Below are positions 1 through 5,647 of a DNA stretch of 5,647 nt, in pieces. The DNA lies in the NCBI GenBank assembly GCA_022736595.1, contig DZDC01000136.1, positions 1 through 5,647 on the forward strand, given 5' to 3'. Numbering within the stretch: position 1 is the stretch's first letter; each line of letters opens with the position of its first letter. This stretch comes from Draconibacterium orientale. Lineage in GTDB: Bacteria; Bacteroidota; Bacteroidia; Bacteroidales; UBA1556. The position numbers and the translations under genes were made by a program. A model generated the notes under the pieces. The model was given only the letters and a program-made list of their open reading frames with translations. It did no database searches and was not told the DNA's origin.

Positions 1-223
1 TGATGTCTTTTACTAAAATAATTTCATCCCTTCGGGAATACTTTTACATTTTACATTATTGAAGTCAACGCAATCGTTCAGAAATCACTTAGAAATAACA
101 TAATTCCATCGTATAATTACTTTTAAGACTCATTCAATTATGATGTATGATCTTCGATGAAAACCCAAGGCGAACCCTTAGAATTAAAGATTCGCCTTGA
201 GATGGTTTAGTAGTTGGAGCTAT
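1..223. other. Gap left of ssb, no gene seen
   Basis: This A+T-rich stretch shows no convincing coding region on either strand. It holds a small hairpin-like TCCC-TTC-GGGA at about 28-38 and, next to ssb, the inverted repeat listed separately as a terminator. I saw no TAnnTTTG promoter octamer on either strand. A gene ending or starting left of the window cannot be excluded. Confidence 0.6.
167..198 (-). terminator. Probable terminator of ssb
   Basis: The arms AAGGCGAA (167-174) and TTCGCCTT (191-198) are perfect 8-bp inverted complements separated by 16 bases. Read on the minus strand, the structure lies 25 bases beyond the ssb stop codon and is followed by GGGTTTTC, a short T run. This is a plausible Rho-independent terminator for ssb. 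The loop is long and the T tract weak, so efficiency is uncertain. Confidence 0.55.
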
Positions 224-562
224 CTATTTCTTTCCACCCAACATGAGGAGGTCGTTCACTACTACTTCGGTGGTATAATGCTTGGTGCCTTCTTTATCTT
301 CCCACTGGTTGTAGGTAAGGCTCCCTTCGATGCAGATTTCTTGTCCCTTTTTCAAGTAGTTTTCTACCACCTTTACTTTGGGTCCCCATACTACCAAGCG
401 ATGCCATTGGGTGTTTTCTACTTTTTCACCTTCTTTGTTTTTGTAACTGTCGCTGGTGGCGAGGGTGAAGGTTGCCTTGCGCATCCCATTTTTAAATTCA
501 TTGATTTCAGGATCGTTGCCCAAACGGCCAATCAGGTGTACTGTGTTGCGTAAGCTTTTCAT
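224..562 (-). CDS. ssb: Single-stranded DNA-binding protein, short form
   Basis: The product is 112 residues and is a single OB-fold SSB, which coats single-stranded DNA during replication, recombination and repair, usually as a tetramer. The opening SLRNTVHLIGRLGNDPEI is the classic first OB strand. TQWHRLVVWG (51-60) is the conserved core, where W53 corresponds to the DNA-stacking Trp near position 54 of E. coli SSB. YLKKGQEICIEGSL (69-82) and the C-terminal TEVVVNDLLMLGGKK complete the fold. The protein stops right after the OB domain: it lacks the flexible linker and the acidic DDDIPF-type tip that recruits primase, helicases and polymerase subunits in longer SSBs. Such short SSBs of about 110 residues are common in Bacteroidota, often beside a longer paralogue. 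The ATG at 560-562 begins exactly at the conserved N terminus. No Shine-Dalgarno sequence precedes it, as is usual in this phylum. It appears to be transcribed alone, divergently from the threonine aldolase gene. Confidence 0.95.
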   Translation of the reverse strand: MKSLRNTVHLIGRLGNDPEINEFKNGMRKATFTLATSDSYKNKEGEKVENTQWHRLVVWGPKVKVVENYLKKGQEICIEGSLTYNQWEDKEGTKHYTTEVVVNDLLMLGGKK

Positions 563-644
563 AACATTGAGTTTTTGAGGTTATTGATTTTTAAAAAATT
601 TCTTCTGTCGCTTCAACCGTTTTGTTTCGATTGATTTGATGAGG

Positions 645-652
645 CAAAAGTA
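645..652 (-). promoter_or_regulatory. Putative -7 box for ssb
   Basis: On the minus strand this reads TACTTTTG, a full match to the Bacteroidota -7 consensus TAnnTTTG, 82 bases upstream of the ssb ATG. No clear TTG/TTTG -33 element lies at the usual distance, so the call rests on the octamer and its position. Confidence 0.4.
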
Positions 653-826
653 TATTCAACCCAAAACCCGACTCGGCTCATAAATAATTGAGTTCGTTTA
701 GCATTCGTTTGAAACCGTTTATAATTGTTTTTATCATTGATTAAGTGATAATTATGATTTAATTTTTTGTCGTAAAGAAGCGCTTTTTTTCTTCATTTTC
801 TTAATCCAAAGCATTGCATCAATTTG

Positions 827-834
827 TATTTTTG
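827..834 (+). promoter_or_regulatory. Putative -7 box for ltaE
   Basis: TATTTTTG fully matches TAnnTTTG and lies 28 bases before the ATG at 863, which would give a short leader of roughly 20 bases. No -33 TTG is seen at the expected spacing, and the surroundings are T-rich, so a chance match is possible. Confidence 0.5.
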
Positions 835-862
835 AAATCAATTCTAAAACACATTTTATCCC

Positions 863-1918
863 ATGAATACCCAAACCAAAATCGATCTACGCAGCGACAC
901 CATCACCCGACCCACTCCCGAAATGCTACAAGCCATGATGCATGCCCAAGTGGGCGATGATGTATTTGGTGACGACCCCACAGTGAATGCGTTGGAAAAA
1001 AAAGTAGCCGAACTTTTTGGGATGCAAGCTGCTCTTTTCGTGAGTTCCGGAACCCTTTCCAATCAGTTGGCCATTCGCACCCATTGCAGTGCAGGAAGTG
1101 AAGTGATTTGCGATGCGCTATCGCACGTTTATCTTTACGAAGGAGGCGGAATTGCCATGAATGCCCAAAGCTCCGTGCGCACTTTACAAGGCGATCGAGG
1201 ACGCCTCAAAGCATGGCAAATAGCCGAAGCCATCAACAATCCCTTGGACATTCACCAACCTGTAACCCGATTGGTTTCCCTCGAAAATACCATGAATAAA
1301 GGCGGCGGAAGTTTGTATGCTTTTGAAGACATTCTCGAAATTCAGAGCCTTTGCCAACAGCAAAACCTAAAACTCCATCTCGATGGAGCGCGCCTTTTCA
1401 ATGCTTTGGTAGAAACGCCACAGCGTCCAGCAGACTATGGCAAAGCCTTCGATTCCATTTCCATTTGCCTTTCCAAAGGATTGGGATGCCCAGTGGGTTC
1501 GGTACTCATTGGAACCGAAAATCTTATCCACCAAGCCCGACGCTTTAGAAAAGCCATGGGAGGAGGTTGGCGTCAGGCGGGGTTCTTGGCCGCAGCGGGC
1601 ATTTATGCCCTCGATCATCATGTGGATCGGTTGCGCCAAGACCACCTTAGAGCCAAAGAAATTGGGGAAATTCTAAAAGACAAACCCTATGTTCAAGAAA
1701 TCTTTCCCATCGAAACCAATATCGTCATCGTCCGTCTTAACCCACCCTTAACTGCTGTATATTTTGTTAATACACTGAATGCAAAAGGAATACAAGCGGT
1801 TACCTTTGGCAAAGATTTGGTGCGTTTCGTAACCCATCTTCACTTTACCGACGATCAACTCTCCGATTTCAAACACCGTATTCAAAACATGTTTGAGGGA
1901 GTTTCTAAAAATGATTAA
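863..1918 (+). CDS. ltaE: Low-specificity L-threonine aldolase
   Basis: The product is 351 residues, close to the usual length of the family. It is a cytoplasmic PLP enzyme of fold type I (GLY1/LtaE, beta-eliminating lyase family) that cleaves L-threonine or L-allo-threonine to glycine and acetaldehyde. The N-terminal IDLRSDTITRPTPEM and VGDDVFGDDPTVNALE are family signatures. SSGTLSN (61-67) is the phosphate-binding loop, and H88 in SHVYLYEGGG is the residue that stacks on the PLP ring. D174 in HLDGARLFNA should contact the pyridine nitrogen, with R177 near the substrate carboxylate. K205 in CLSKGLGCPVGS is the Schiff-base lysine. All key residues are present, so the enzyme should be active. 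Stereospecificity cannot be read from sequence with confidence; low-specificity is the common annotation. The ATG at 863 begins just before the conserved start. The 3' end overlaps the next gene, suggesting one transcript. Confidence 0.95.
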   Translation: MNTQTKIDLRSDTITRPTPEMLQAMMHAQVGDDVFGDDPTVNALEKKVAELFGMQAALFVSSGTLSNQLAIRTHCSAGSEVICDALSHVYLYEGGGIAMNAQSSVRTLQGDRGRLKAWQIAEAINNPLDIHQPVTRLVSLENTMNKGGGSLYAFEDILEIQSLCQQQNLKLHLDGARLFNALVETPQRPADYGKAFDSISICLSKGLGCPVGSVLIGTENLIHQARRFRKAMGGGWRQAGFLAAAGIYALDHHVDRLRQDHLRAKEIGEILKDKPYVQEIFPIETNIVIVRLNPPLTAVYFVNTLNAKGIQAVTFGKDLVRFVTHLHFTDDQLSDFKHRIQNMFEGVSKND

Positions 1919-2579
1919 CCTAAAATCTTTAATTATGACGCGTCGAATTGTGTTATTGCTTTTCATTTTAATATCCATCATCGCTTGTGGTCCCTTGGAT
2001 AAACATAAAGCTCCCCATGAAATCCATGTAGCCATACAACCTTATGGCGATTTTCCCAAAGAATGGGCTCAACAAGTGGCTCAAAATATCCGTAAAGTTT
2101 ATGGTTTTAAAGCCGAGGTTTTACCCGGTCGCTCACTCCCAAAAACAGCGTTTGTTCAAACTAAAAGTCCGCGCTACCGTGGCGATTCGCTGCTGCGCGA
2201 TTTAAAAAAACACAAGCCAAAATCCTTCGATTATATCATTGGACTTACTGTAAAAGATATTTCGACTACTAAGTACGAAAACTTTAAACTCAAAATCGTT
2301 AAAAAACCCGAATCGAAATACCAAGATTGGGGCGTATTTGGACTGGGCTATAGACCCGGAGTGGCGTCCATTATCTCCACCTATAGATTAAAGACTCCAT
2401 CTGAAAAAAGATTTAAAGATCGACTTAATAAAATAAGCATGCATGAACTAGGACATAATCAAGGACTTGACCACTGTCCATCACACAATTGCGTCATGGA
2501 AGATGCTGCCGAAACCATTAGAACCATCGACAGAGTTCAACTCAAACTATGCCCTGAATGCCAAAAAAAGTTGGAATAA
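1911..2579 (+). CDS. Archaemetzincin-like zinc protease, predicted lipoprotein
   Basis: The predicted product is 222 residues from ATG 1911. The zinc motif HELGHNQGLDH (178-188) is followed by C189, C194, M196, C214 and C217. Their spacings reproduce the archaemetzincin (peptidase M54) signature exactly: HExxHxxGxxHC, four residues, C-x-M, seventeen residues, CxxC. The three His bind the catalytic zinc, E179 is the general base and the four Cys form a second zinc site. The middle part (YRGDSLLRDL, IIGLTVKDIS, DWGVFGLG, ASIISTYRL) also follows the family. Residues 9-26 form a basic, then hydrophobic, segment ending in IIAC, a lipobox with acylated Cys26, so it is probably an envelope lipoprotein. 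The residues after Cys are not acidic, so a periplasm-facing location is my guess. ATG 1911 has GGGAG nine bases upstream and overlaps ltaE by 8 bases. ATG 1935, lacking such a site, would give an equally good signal (Cys18). The substrate is unknown. The gene looks more A+T-rich than ltaE. Confidence 0.85.
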   Translation: MINLKSLIMTRRIVLLLFILISIIACGPLDKHKAPHEIHVAIQPYGDFPKEWAQQVAQNIRKVYGFKAEVLPGRSLPKTAFVQTKSPRYRGDSLLRDLKKHKPKSFDYIIGLTVKDISTTKYENFKLKIVKKPESKYQDWGVFGLGYRPGVASIISTYRLKTPSEKRFKDRLNKISMHELGHNQGLDHCPSHNCVMEDAAETIRTIDRVQLKLCPECQKKLE

Positions 2580-2611
2580 GGTAGTTAATGACAAAATTAA
2601 AACTTTCGCAG

Positions 2612-2644
2612 CTTTTCCCTTCCGATAACTATCGGAACTAAAGG
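2612..2644 (+). terminator. Inverted repeat after the metzincin gene, possible terminator
   Basis: TTCCGATA (2620-2627) and TATCGGAA (2630-2637) are perfect complements with only AC between them. Across a small internal loop the stem can continue by pairing CTTTT (2612-2616) with AAAGG (2640-2644, one G-T pair). It lies about 33 bases past the metzincin stop. No T run follows directly, so it may be a processing or stability hairpin, or a dispersed genomic palindrome, rather than a classical terminator. Confidence 0.4.
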
Positions 2645-2661
2645 AGATCTGCTCAATTCAA

Positions 2662-2694
2662 CTTTTCCCTTTTAGTTTTTCACTTTTAGTTTTT
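2662..2694 (+). repeat. Short T-rich direct repeats
   Basis: CTTTTAGTTTTT occurs at 2669-2680 and again at 2683-2694, a 14-base period. In addition, CTTTTCCCTT at 2662-2671 repeats the copy at 2612-2621. This is low-complexity intergenic sequence, probably from slippage or local duplication. No function is evident. Confidence 0.6.
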
Positions 2695-2732
2695 ATCTTC
2701 AAAATACTCTTCCCTCATTTACCACGAATCCC

Positions 2733-2740
2733 TATCTTTG
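2733..2740 (+). promoter_or_regulatory. Putative -7 box for the methyltransferase-dnaG unit
   Basis: TATCTTTG matches TAnnTTTG and sits 34 bases before the ATG at 2775, the best-placed promoter octamer in the window. No -33 TTG is seen 17-23 bases upstream. If real, it would drive the methyltransferase and probably dnaG as well. Confidence 0.55.
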
Positions 2741-2774
2741 TACTTTTGTAAACTTACCTAAAACCGATTAGCAA

Positions 2775-3668
2775 ATGTACCAGTCCGAAGCCATTAAAAT
2801 AGCTGATTACCAGCTTATTGATAGTGGAAATTTTGAAAAAATCGAACGTTTTGGCAATTATATCCTAATACGTCCCGAATCGCAAGCCATTTGGAAACCC
2901 AAACTCGACAGCCACAAATGGTTTGAAATGGCTCATGCCCACTACAAGCGGGAAGCTCAAAAAACCTCCCATCGCAATGCTGAGTCGGGCAATGGAAGCT
3001 GGACTTTATTAAAAAAAATGCCCGAAAACTGGGTGGTACAAATGCCTTTGCCCCAAGGAAATTTTAAACTCAAACTCGCCCTCACCAGTTTTGGTCATGT
3101 GGGTGTTTTTCCTGAACAGGTAGAAAATTGGTTTTTCATTTACCATCAAATCAAAAAATTAAAGGCTCAGCCCAAGGTGCTCAATGCCTTTGCTTATACT
3201 GGAGGAGCTAGTCTTGCTGCAAGAGCCGCAGGAGCGCAAGTAACTCATCTGGATGCCGTAAAGCAAATGATCAATTGGGGACGAGAAAATATGGAAATCA
3301 GCGAATTGGACAACATTCGATGGATAGTGGACGATGCTCTTAAATTTCTTAGCCGCGAGGTAAAACGAGGCGCTCTATACGATGGTATTATCCTCGATCC
3401 TCCCGCTTATGGCCGTGGCCCTGGTGGCGAACGTTGGATTCTCGACGAAGGCATCAATCCGCTTTTGGAACTTTGCACCAAGCTTTTGCAACCCAAAAAC
3501 AGTTTTTTTGTGCTTAATCTTTACTCCCTTGGTTATTCGCCCATCATCGCCAATAACCTGGTGATGTCGTGGTTTGAACCCCGTGAGAAATGGTTTGGCG
3601 AAACCTTTATCGAAGGCCAAACAGGGTACAATCTCCCCTTGGGAAATTACGTCCGCTTTATTTTATAA
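2775..3668 (+). CDS. Class I SAM-dependent methyltransferase (COG1092-like, probably RNA)
   Basis: The product is 297 residues, related to the RlmI/RlmK group of rRNA methyltransferases. The Rossmann-fold SAM domain starts near residue 130. LNAFAYTGGASLAA (136-149) is motif I that wraps SAM, D160 in HLDAVKQ should bind the ribose hydroxyls, and D187 in VDDAL lies by the adenine. DPPAYGRGPGGERW (from D208) is motif IV, the family's catalytic loop. The preceding domain (about 1-125) carries HVGVFPEQVENW (108-119), typical of this subfamily. It is shorter than E. coli RlmI (about 396 residues) and I see no N-terminal PUA domain. Where m5C methyltransferases such as RlmI carry the catalytic Cys of an FSCS-type motif, this protein has LNLYSLGYS, so it is unlikely to make m5C. 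The modified base and RNA are unknown. The ATG at 2775 is well placed behind a -7 box. dnaG follows 18 bases later, so the two are probably cotranscribed. Confidence 0.85.
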   Translation: MYQSEAIKIADYQLIDSGNFEKIERFGNYILIRPESQAIWKPKLDSHKWFEMAHAHYKREAQKTSHRNAESGNGSWTLLKKMPENWVVQMPLPQGNFKLKLALTSFGHVGVFPEQVENWFFIYHQIKKLKAQPKVLNAFAYTGGASLAARAAGAQVTHLDAVKQMINWGRENMEISELDNIRWIVDDALKFLSREVKRGALYDGIILDPPAYGRGPGGERWILDEGINPLLELCTKLLQPKNSFFVLNLYSLGYSPIIANNLVMSWFEPREKWFGETFIEGQTGYNLPLGNYVRFIL

Positions 3669-3686
3669 ACCCTATTTCATTTTGCA

Positions 3687-5647
3687 TTGATACCTCGGCA
3701 TACCATACAACAAGTGCTCGACACCGCTCGCATCGAAGAGGTGGTGGGCGATTTTGTGCACCTTAAAAAACGGGGTGTCAACCAGATTGGAAATTGCCCT
3801 TTTCACAACGAGAAAACCCCAAGTTTTACCGTTTCGCCTGCCAAAGGAATTTTTAAATGTTTCGGCTGTGGAGAGGCTGGAAGTTCGGTAGATTTTGTGA
3901 TGAAACACGAACACCTCACTTTTCCACAAGCGGTGCATTACTTGGCTAAAAAGTACAACATCGAAATAGAAGAAGAAGCGCAAAGTCAAGAACAAATACA
4001 GGCCGAAACCGAACGCGAAAGTTTGATGTCGGTGACTCAGTTTGCCGCTCGCTTTTTTACCGAACAATTGCATCAAAGCCCTGAAGGACAAGCCGTGGCA
4101 TTGAGCTATTTCAACGAAAGAGGCTTCCGTCCGGAAGTGATAAAAATCTTTCAGTTGGGATATTCGCCCGAAAGTTGGGATGCGCTGAGCAGTGCAGCCT
4201 TGGCCGCTGGATATTCCAAAGAATTGTTGCTAAAGACAGGTCTTAGCATTGAGAAGGATAACGGTCAACTGTACGACCGATTTCGACAACGGGTGATGTT
4301 TCCCATCCATAGCGTATCGGGTAGAACCATTGGATTTGGTGGACGCATCCTCACTTCTGATAAGAACAAGCCCAAGTATGTTAACAGTCCTGAATCGCCC
4401 ATTTACGATAAAAGCAATGTGCTTTTTGGACTTTTCACCGCAAAAAATGCCATCCTAAAGCACGACAATTGTTTTTTGGTGGAGGGTTATACCGATGTGA
4501 TATCGCTTTTTCAATCGGGCATCGAAAATGTGGTGAGCAGCAGTGGCACTTCGCTCACTACGGGACAAATAAAACTCATAAAGCGTTATACTCCCAATAT
4601 TACCATCCTTTACGATGGGGATGCGGCAGGTATCAAAGCCAGTTTTAGAGGCATTGATATGATTTTGGAAGAGGGCATGAACGTAAGAGTGGTGCTTTTT
4701 CCGCAGGGTGAAGATCCGGATAGCTATGCCCGTACCCACAGCAGCAGCGAAATGTTGCAATTTTTGCAAGACCAAACCACCGATTTCATTCATTTCAAAG
4801 CCGACTTGCTCAGCTCCGATGCAGGCAACGACCCCATTAAAAAGGCGGCCGTGGTGCGCGAAATTGTTACTTCTATCGCTTTGGTTCCAGAGCAACTCAA
4901 CCGCTTGTTTTTTATTAGAGAGACCAGCGAACTGCTTCAGGTTCAAGAAGAAATGTTGGTTTCGGAAGTGGCCAAAATAAGGCGCAGGGCACACCTTAAA
5001 ACCCATCCCGAAGACCAAGCATTGCCCGAATTGCCCACACCACAGTTCAAGCAAGAAGTGGTTGTGCCCGAGATCGATACACAGCTCTTTGAGAAAGAAA
5101 TGATACGACTGATGCTCAACTATGGCAAGCTGATGTTCAATCCGGCACAAAGTGGCATTGAAATGCCTGAGAGCGATTCCGAAACCAGCATCAGCGTGGT
5201 GCAGTTTATATTAGATGAGCTGCATTTTGATCAGGAAATGATTTTTGAAAATCCGCTTTACAAGCAATTTCTGGAAGAATATCAAACTGCATTACAATCC
5301 GAAACCTTGCCTTCGGAACAATATTTCACCCAGCATACCGACGAAAACATTAGAAAAGCCGCCAGCGAACTCCTTTCCACTCCCTATAATATAAGTCCCA
5401 ACTGGCTTGATAAGCACAAGATAGAGATTCAACTCGAAACCCATCCTGAGGTGATTTCCAGAGCCTGCATCGGCACGGTGTACGATTTTAAAATACGTAA
5501 GGTTAAAAAGTGGAAGAAAGAAATTGAGGAGAAACTCAGCCACGAAGAGCCCGACGAACTTAGCCGCCAAGCCCTGTTGCAAAAATGGTTGACCCTCAAA
5601 ACCTTCGAAAGCAAACTTAACGCTACCTTAGGTAGAATCATTACGGG
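3687..5647 (+). CDS. dnaG: DNA primase DnaG, 3' end cut by the window
   Basis: DnaG makes the RNA primers for chromosome replication together with the DnaB helicase. The frame is open for 653 codons to the window edge. The N-terminal zinc-binding domain has a CHC2 set: C37 and H40 in CPFHNEKTPSF, C58 and C61 in FKCFGCGE. The RNA polymerase core follows, including FRQRVMFPI and GFGGR. The TOPRIM site shows EGYTD (E266), DGDAAG (D310, D312) and GEDPDSY (D343, D345), all the expected metal ligands. A Pro-rich, charged linker (about 433-466) leads to a divergent C-terminal domain, expected to bind helicase. I place the start at TTG 3687, giving (M)IPRHTIQQVLDTARIEEVVG, the normal DnaG beginning. 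The in-frame stop of the methyltransferase lies only six codons upstream and the next in-frame ATG comes after the zinc finger. No Shine-Dalgarno sequence is visible. The ending, LNATLGRIIT, looks close to the natural C terminus, so probably few residues are missing. Confidence 0.95.
   Translation, partial: MIPRHTIQQVLDTARIEEVVGDFVHLKKRGVNQIGNCPFHNEKTPSFTVSPAKGIFKCFGCGEAGSSVDFVMKHEHLTFPQAVHYLAKKYNIEIEEEAQSQEQIQAETERESLMSVTQFAARFFTEQLHQSPEGQAVALSYFNERGFRPEVIKIFQLGYSPESWDALSSAALAAGYSKELLLKTGLSIEKDNGQLYDRFRQRVMFPIHSVSGRTIGFGGRILTSDKNKPKYVNSPESPIYDKSNVLFGLFTAKNAILKHDNCFLVEGYTDVISLFQSGIENVVSSSGTSLTTGQIKLIKRYTPNITILYDGDAAGIKASFRGIDMILEEGMNVRVVLFPQGEDPDSYARTHSSSEMLQFLQDQTTDFIHFKADLLSSDAGNDPIKKAAVVREIVTSIALVPEQLNRLFFIRETSELLQVQEEMLVSEVAKIRRRAHLKTHPEDQALPELPTPQFKQEVVVPEIDTQLFEKEMIRLMLNYGKLMFNPAQSGIEMPESDSETSISVVQFILDELHFDQEMIFENPLYKQFLEEYQTALQSETLPSEQYFTQHTDENIRKAASELLSTPYNISPNWLDKHKIEIQLETHPEVISRACIGTVYDFKIRKVKKWKKEIEEKLSHEEPDELSRQALLQKWLTLKTFESKLNATLGRIIT

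Larger units (their letters stand above)
563..862. promoter_or_regulatory. Divergent control region between ssb and ltaE
   Basis: These 300 bases are strongly A+T-rich and contain no gene. Besides the two -7 octamers listed separately, they hold three CGTTT words starting at 695, 706 and 716, about one helical turn apart. They also hold a dyad of TTATCA (731-736) and TGATAA (746-751) separated by nine bases. The self-complementary AAGCGCTT (778-785) runs into a T tract. Any of these could bind a regulator, but none matches a site I can name. Confidence 0.4.

Noticed and set aside
157..210. 17-codon plus-strand reading frame beginning ATGAAAACCCAAGGC
   Set aside because: It coincides with the inverted repeat read as the ssb terminator, has no ribosome binding site, and is too short to support as a gene.
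197..553. 118-codon open frame on the plus strand opposite ssb
   Set aside because: It is the antisense shadow of ssb; its aromatic-rich translation matches nothing, while the minus strand encodes a clear SSB.
778..790. AAGCGCTT followed by T's as a terminator
   Set aside because: A self-complementary 8-mer without a loop cannot form a stable hairpin, and no gene ends nearby on that strand.
1367..1645. 92-codon minus-strand frame inside ltaE
   Set aside because: It is opposite the PLP-lysine region of threonine aldolase and has no recognisable features.
3672..4091. 139-codon minus-strand frame within the dnaG 5' region
   Set aside because: The plus strand here encodes the conserved DnaG zinc finger and core start, so this is a shadow frame.
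4455..5150. 231-codon minus-strand frame
   Set aside because: It lies opposite the DnaG TOPRIM domain and linker, which carry all expected catalytic residues; the antisense product looks like no known protein.
1..5647. A linked defence or mobile system
   Set aside because: No transposase, integrase, toxin-antitoxin pair, CRISPR repeat or attachment-site duplication was seen; apart from the metzincin lipoprotein the genes are housekeeping types.

Overview
The window looks like ordinary chromosomal DNA of a member of the Bacteroidota (Flavobacteriia/Cytophagia-like; I cannot place it lower). The support is: promoter-like octamers of the Bacteroidota -7 form TAnnTTTG in front of three transcription units, start sites mostly without Shine-Dalgarno sequences, A+T-rich gaps between moderately A+T-rich genes, a short tail-less SSB of the kind common in this phylum, and a Bacteroidota-type DnaG.

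Layout from left to right. Positions 1-223 hold no gene, only a probable terminator for the leftward ssb gene (224-562, minus strand). A 300-base A+T-rich divergent gap (563-862) separates ssb from a rightward unit: a low-specificity L-threonine aldolase (863-1918), overlapped by a membrane-anchored archaemetzincin-like zinc protease (about 1911-2579). A 195-base gap then carries a perfect 8-bp inverted repeat, short T-rich direct repeats and a good -7 promoter octamer. Next comes a second rightward unit: a COG1092-like class I SAM-dependent methyltransferase, probably acting on RNA (2775-3668), and, 18 bases later in the same frame, DNA primase dnaG (3687 to beyond the right edge).

The dnaG gene fills the last 1.96 kb. 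It has to start at a TTG codon and is cut by the window edge probably only a few residues before its end. Two genes belong to DNA replication (ssb, dnaG), but they are on opposite strands and in separate units, so I do not read them as one system. Threonine aldolase and the metalloprotease share a transcript by overlap, without an obvious biochemical link.

I found no mobile element, CRISPR array, tRNA or rRNA and no convincing new multi-gene system. The most interesting item is the lipoprotein form of an archaemetzincin, whose zinc and four-cysteine signature matches the family pattern at every position.
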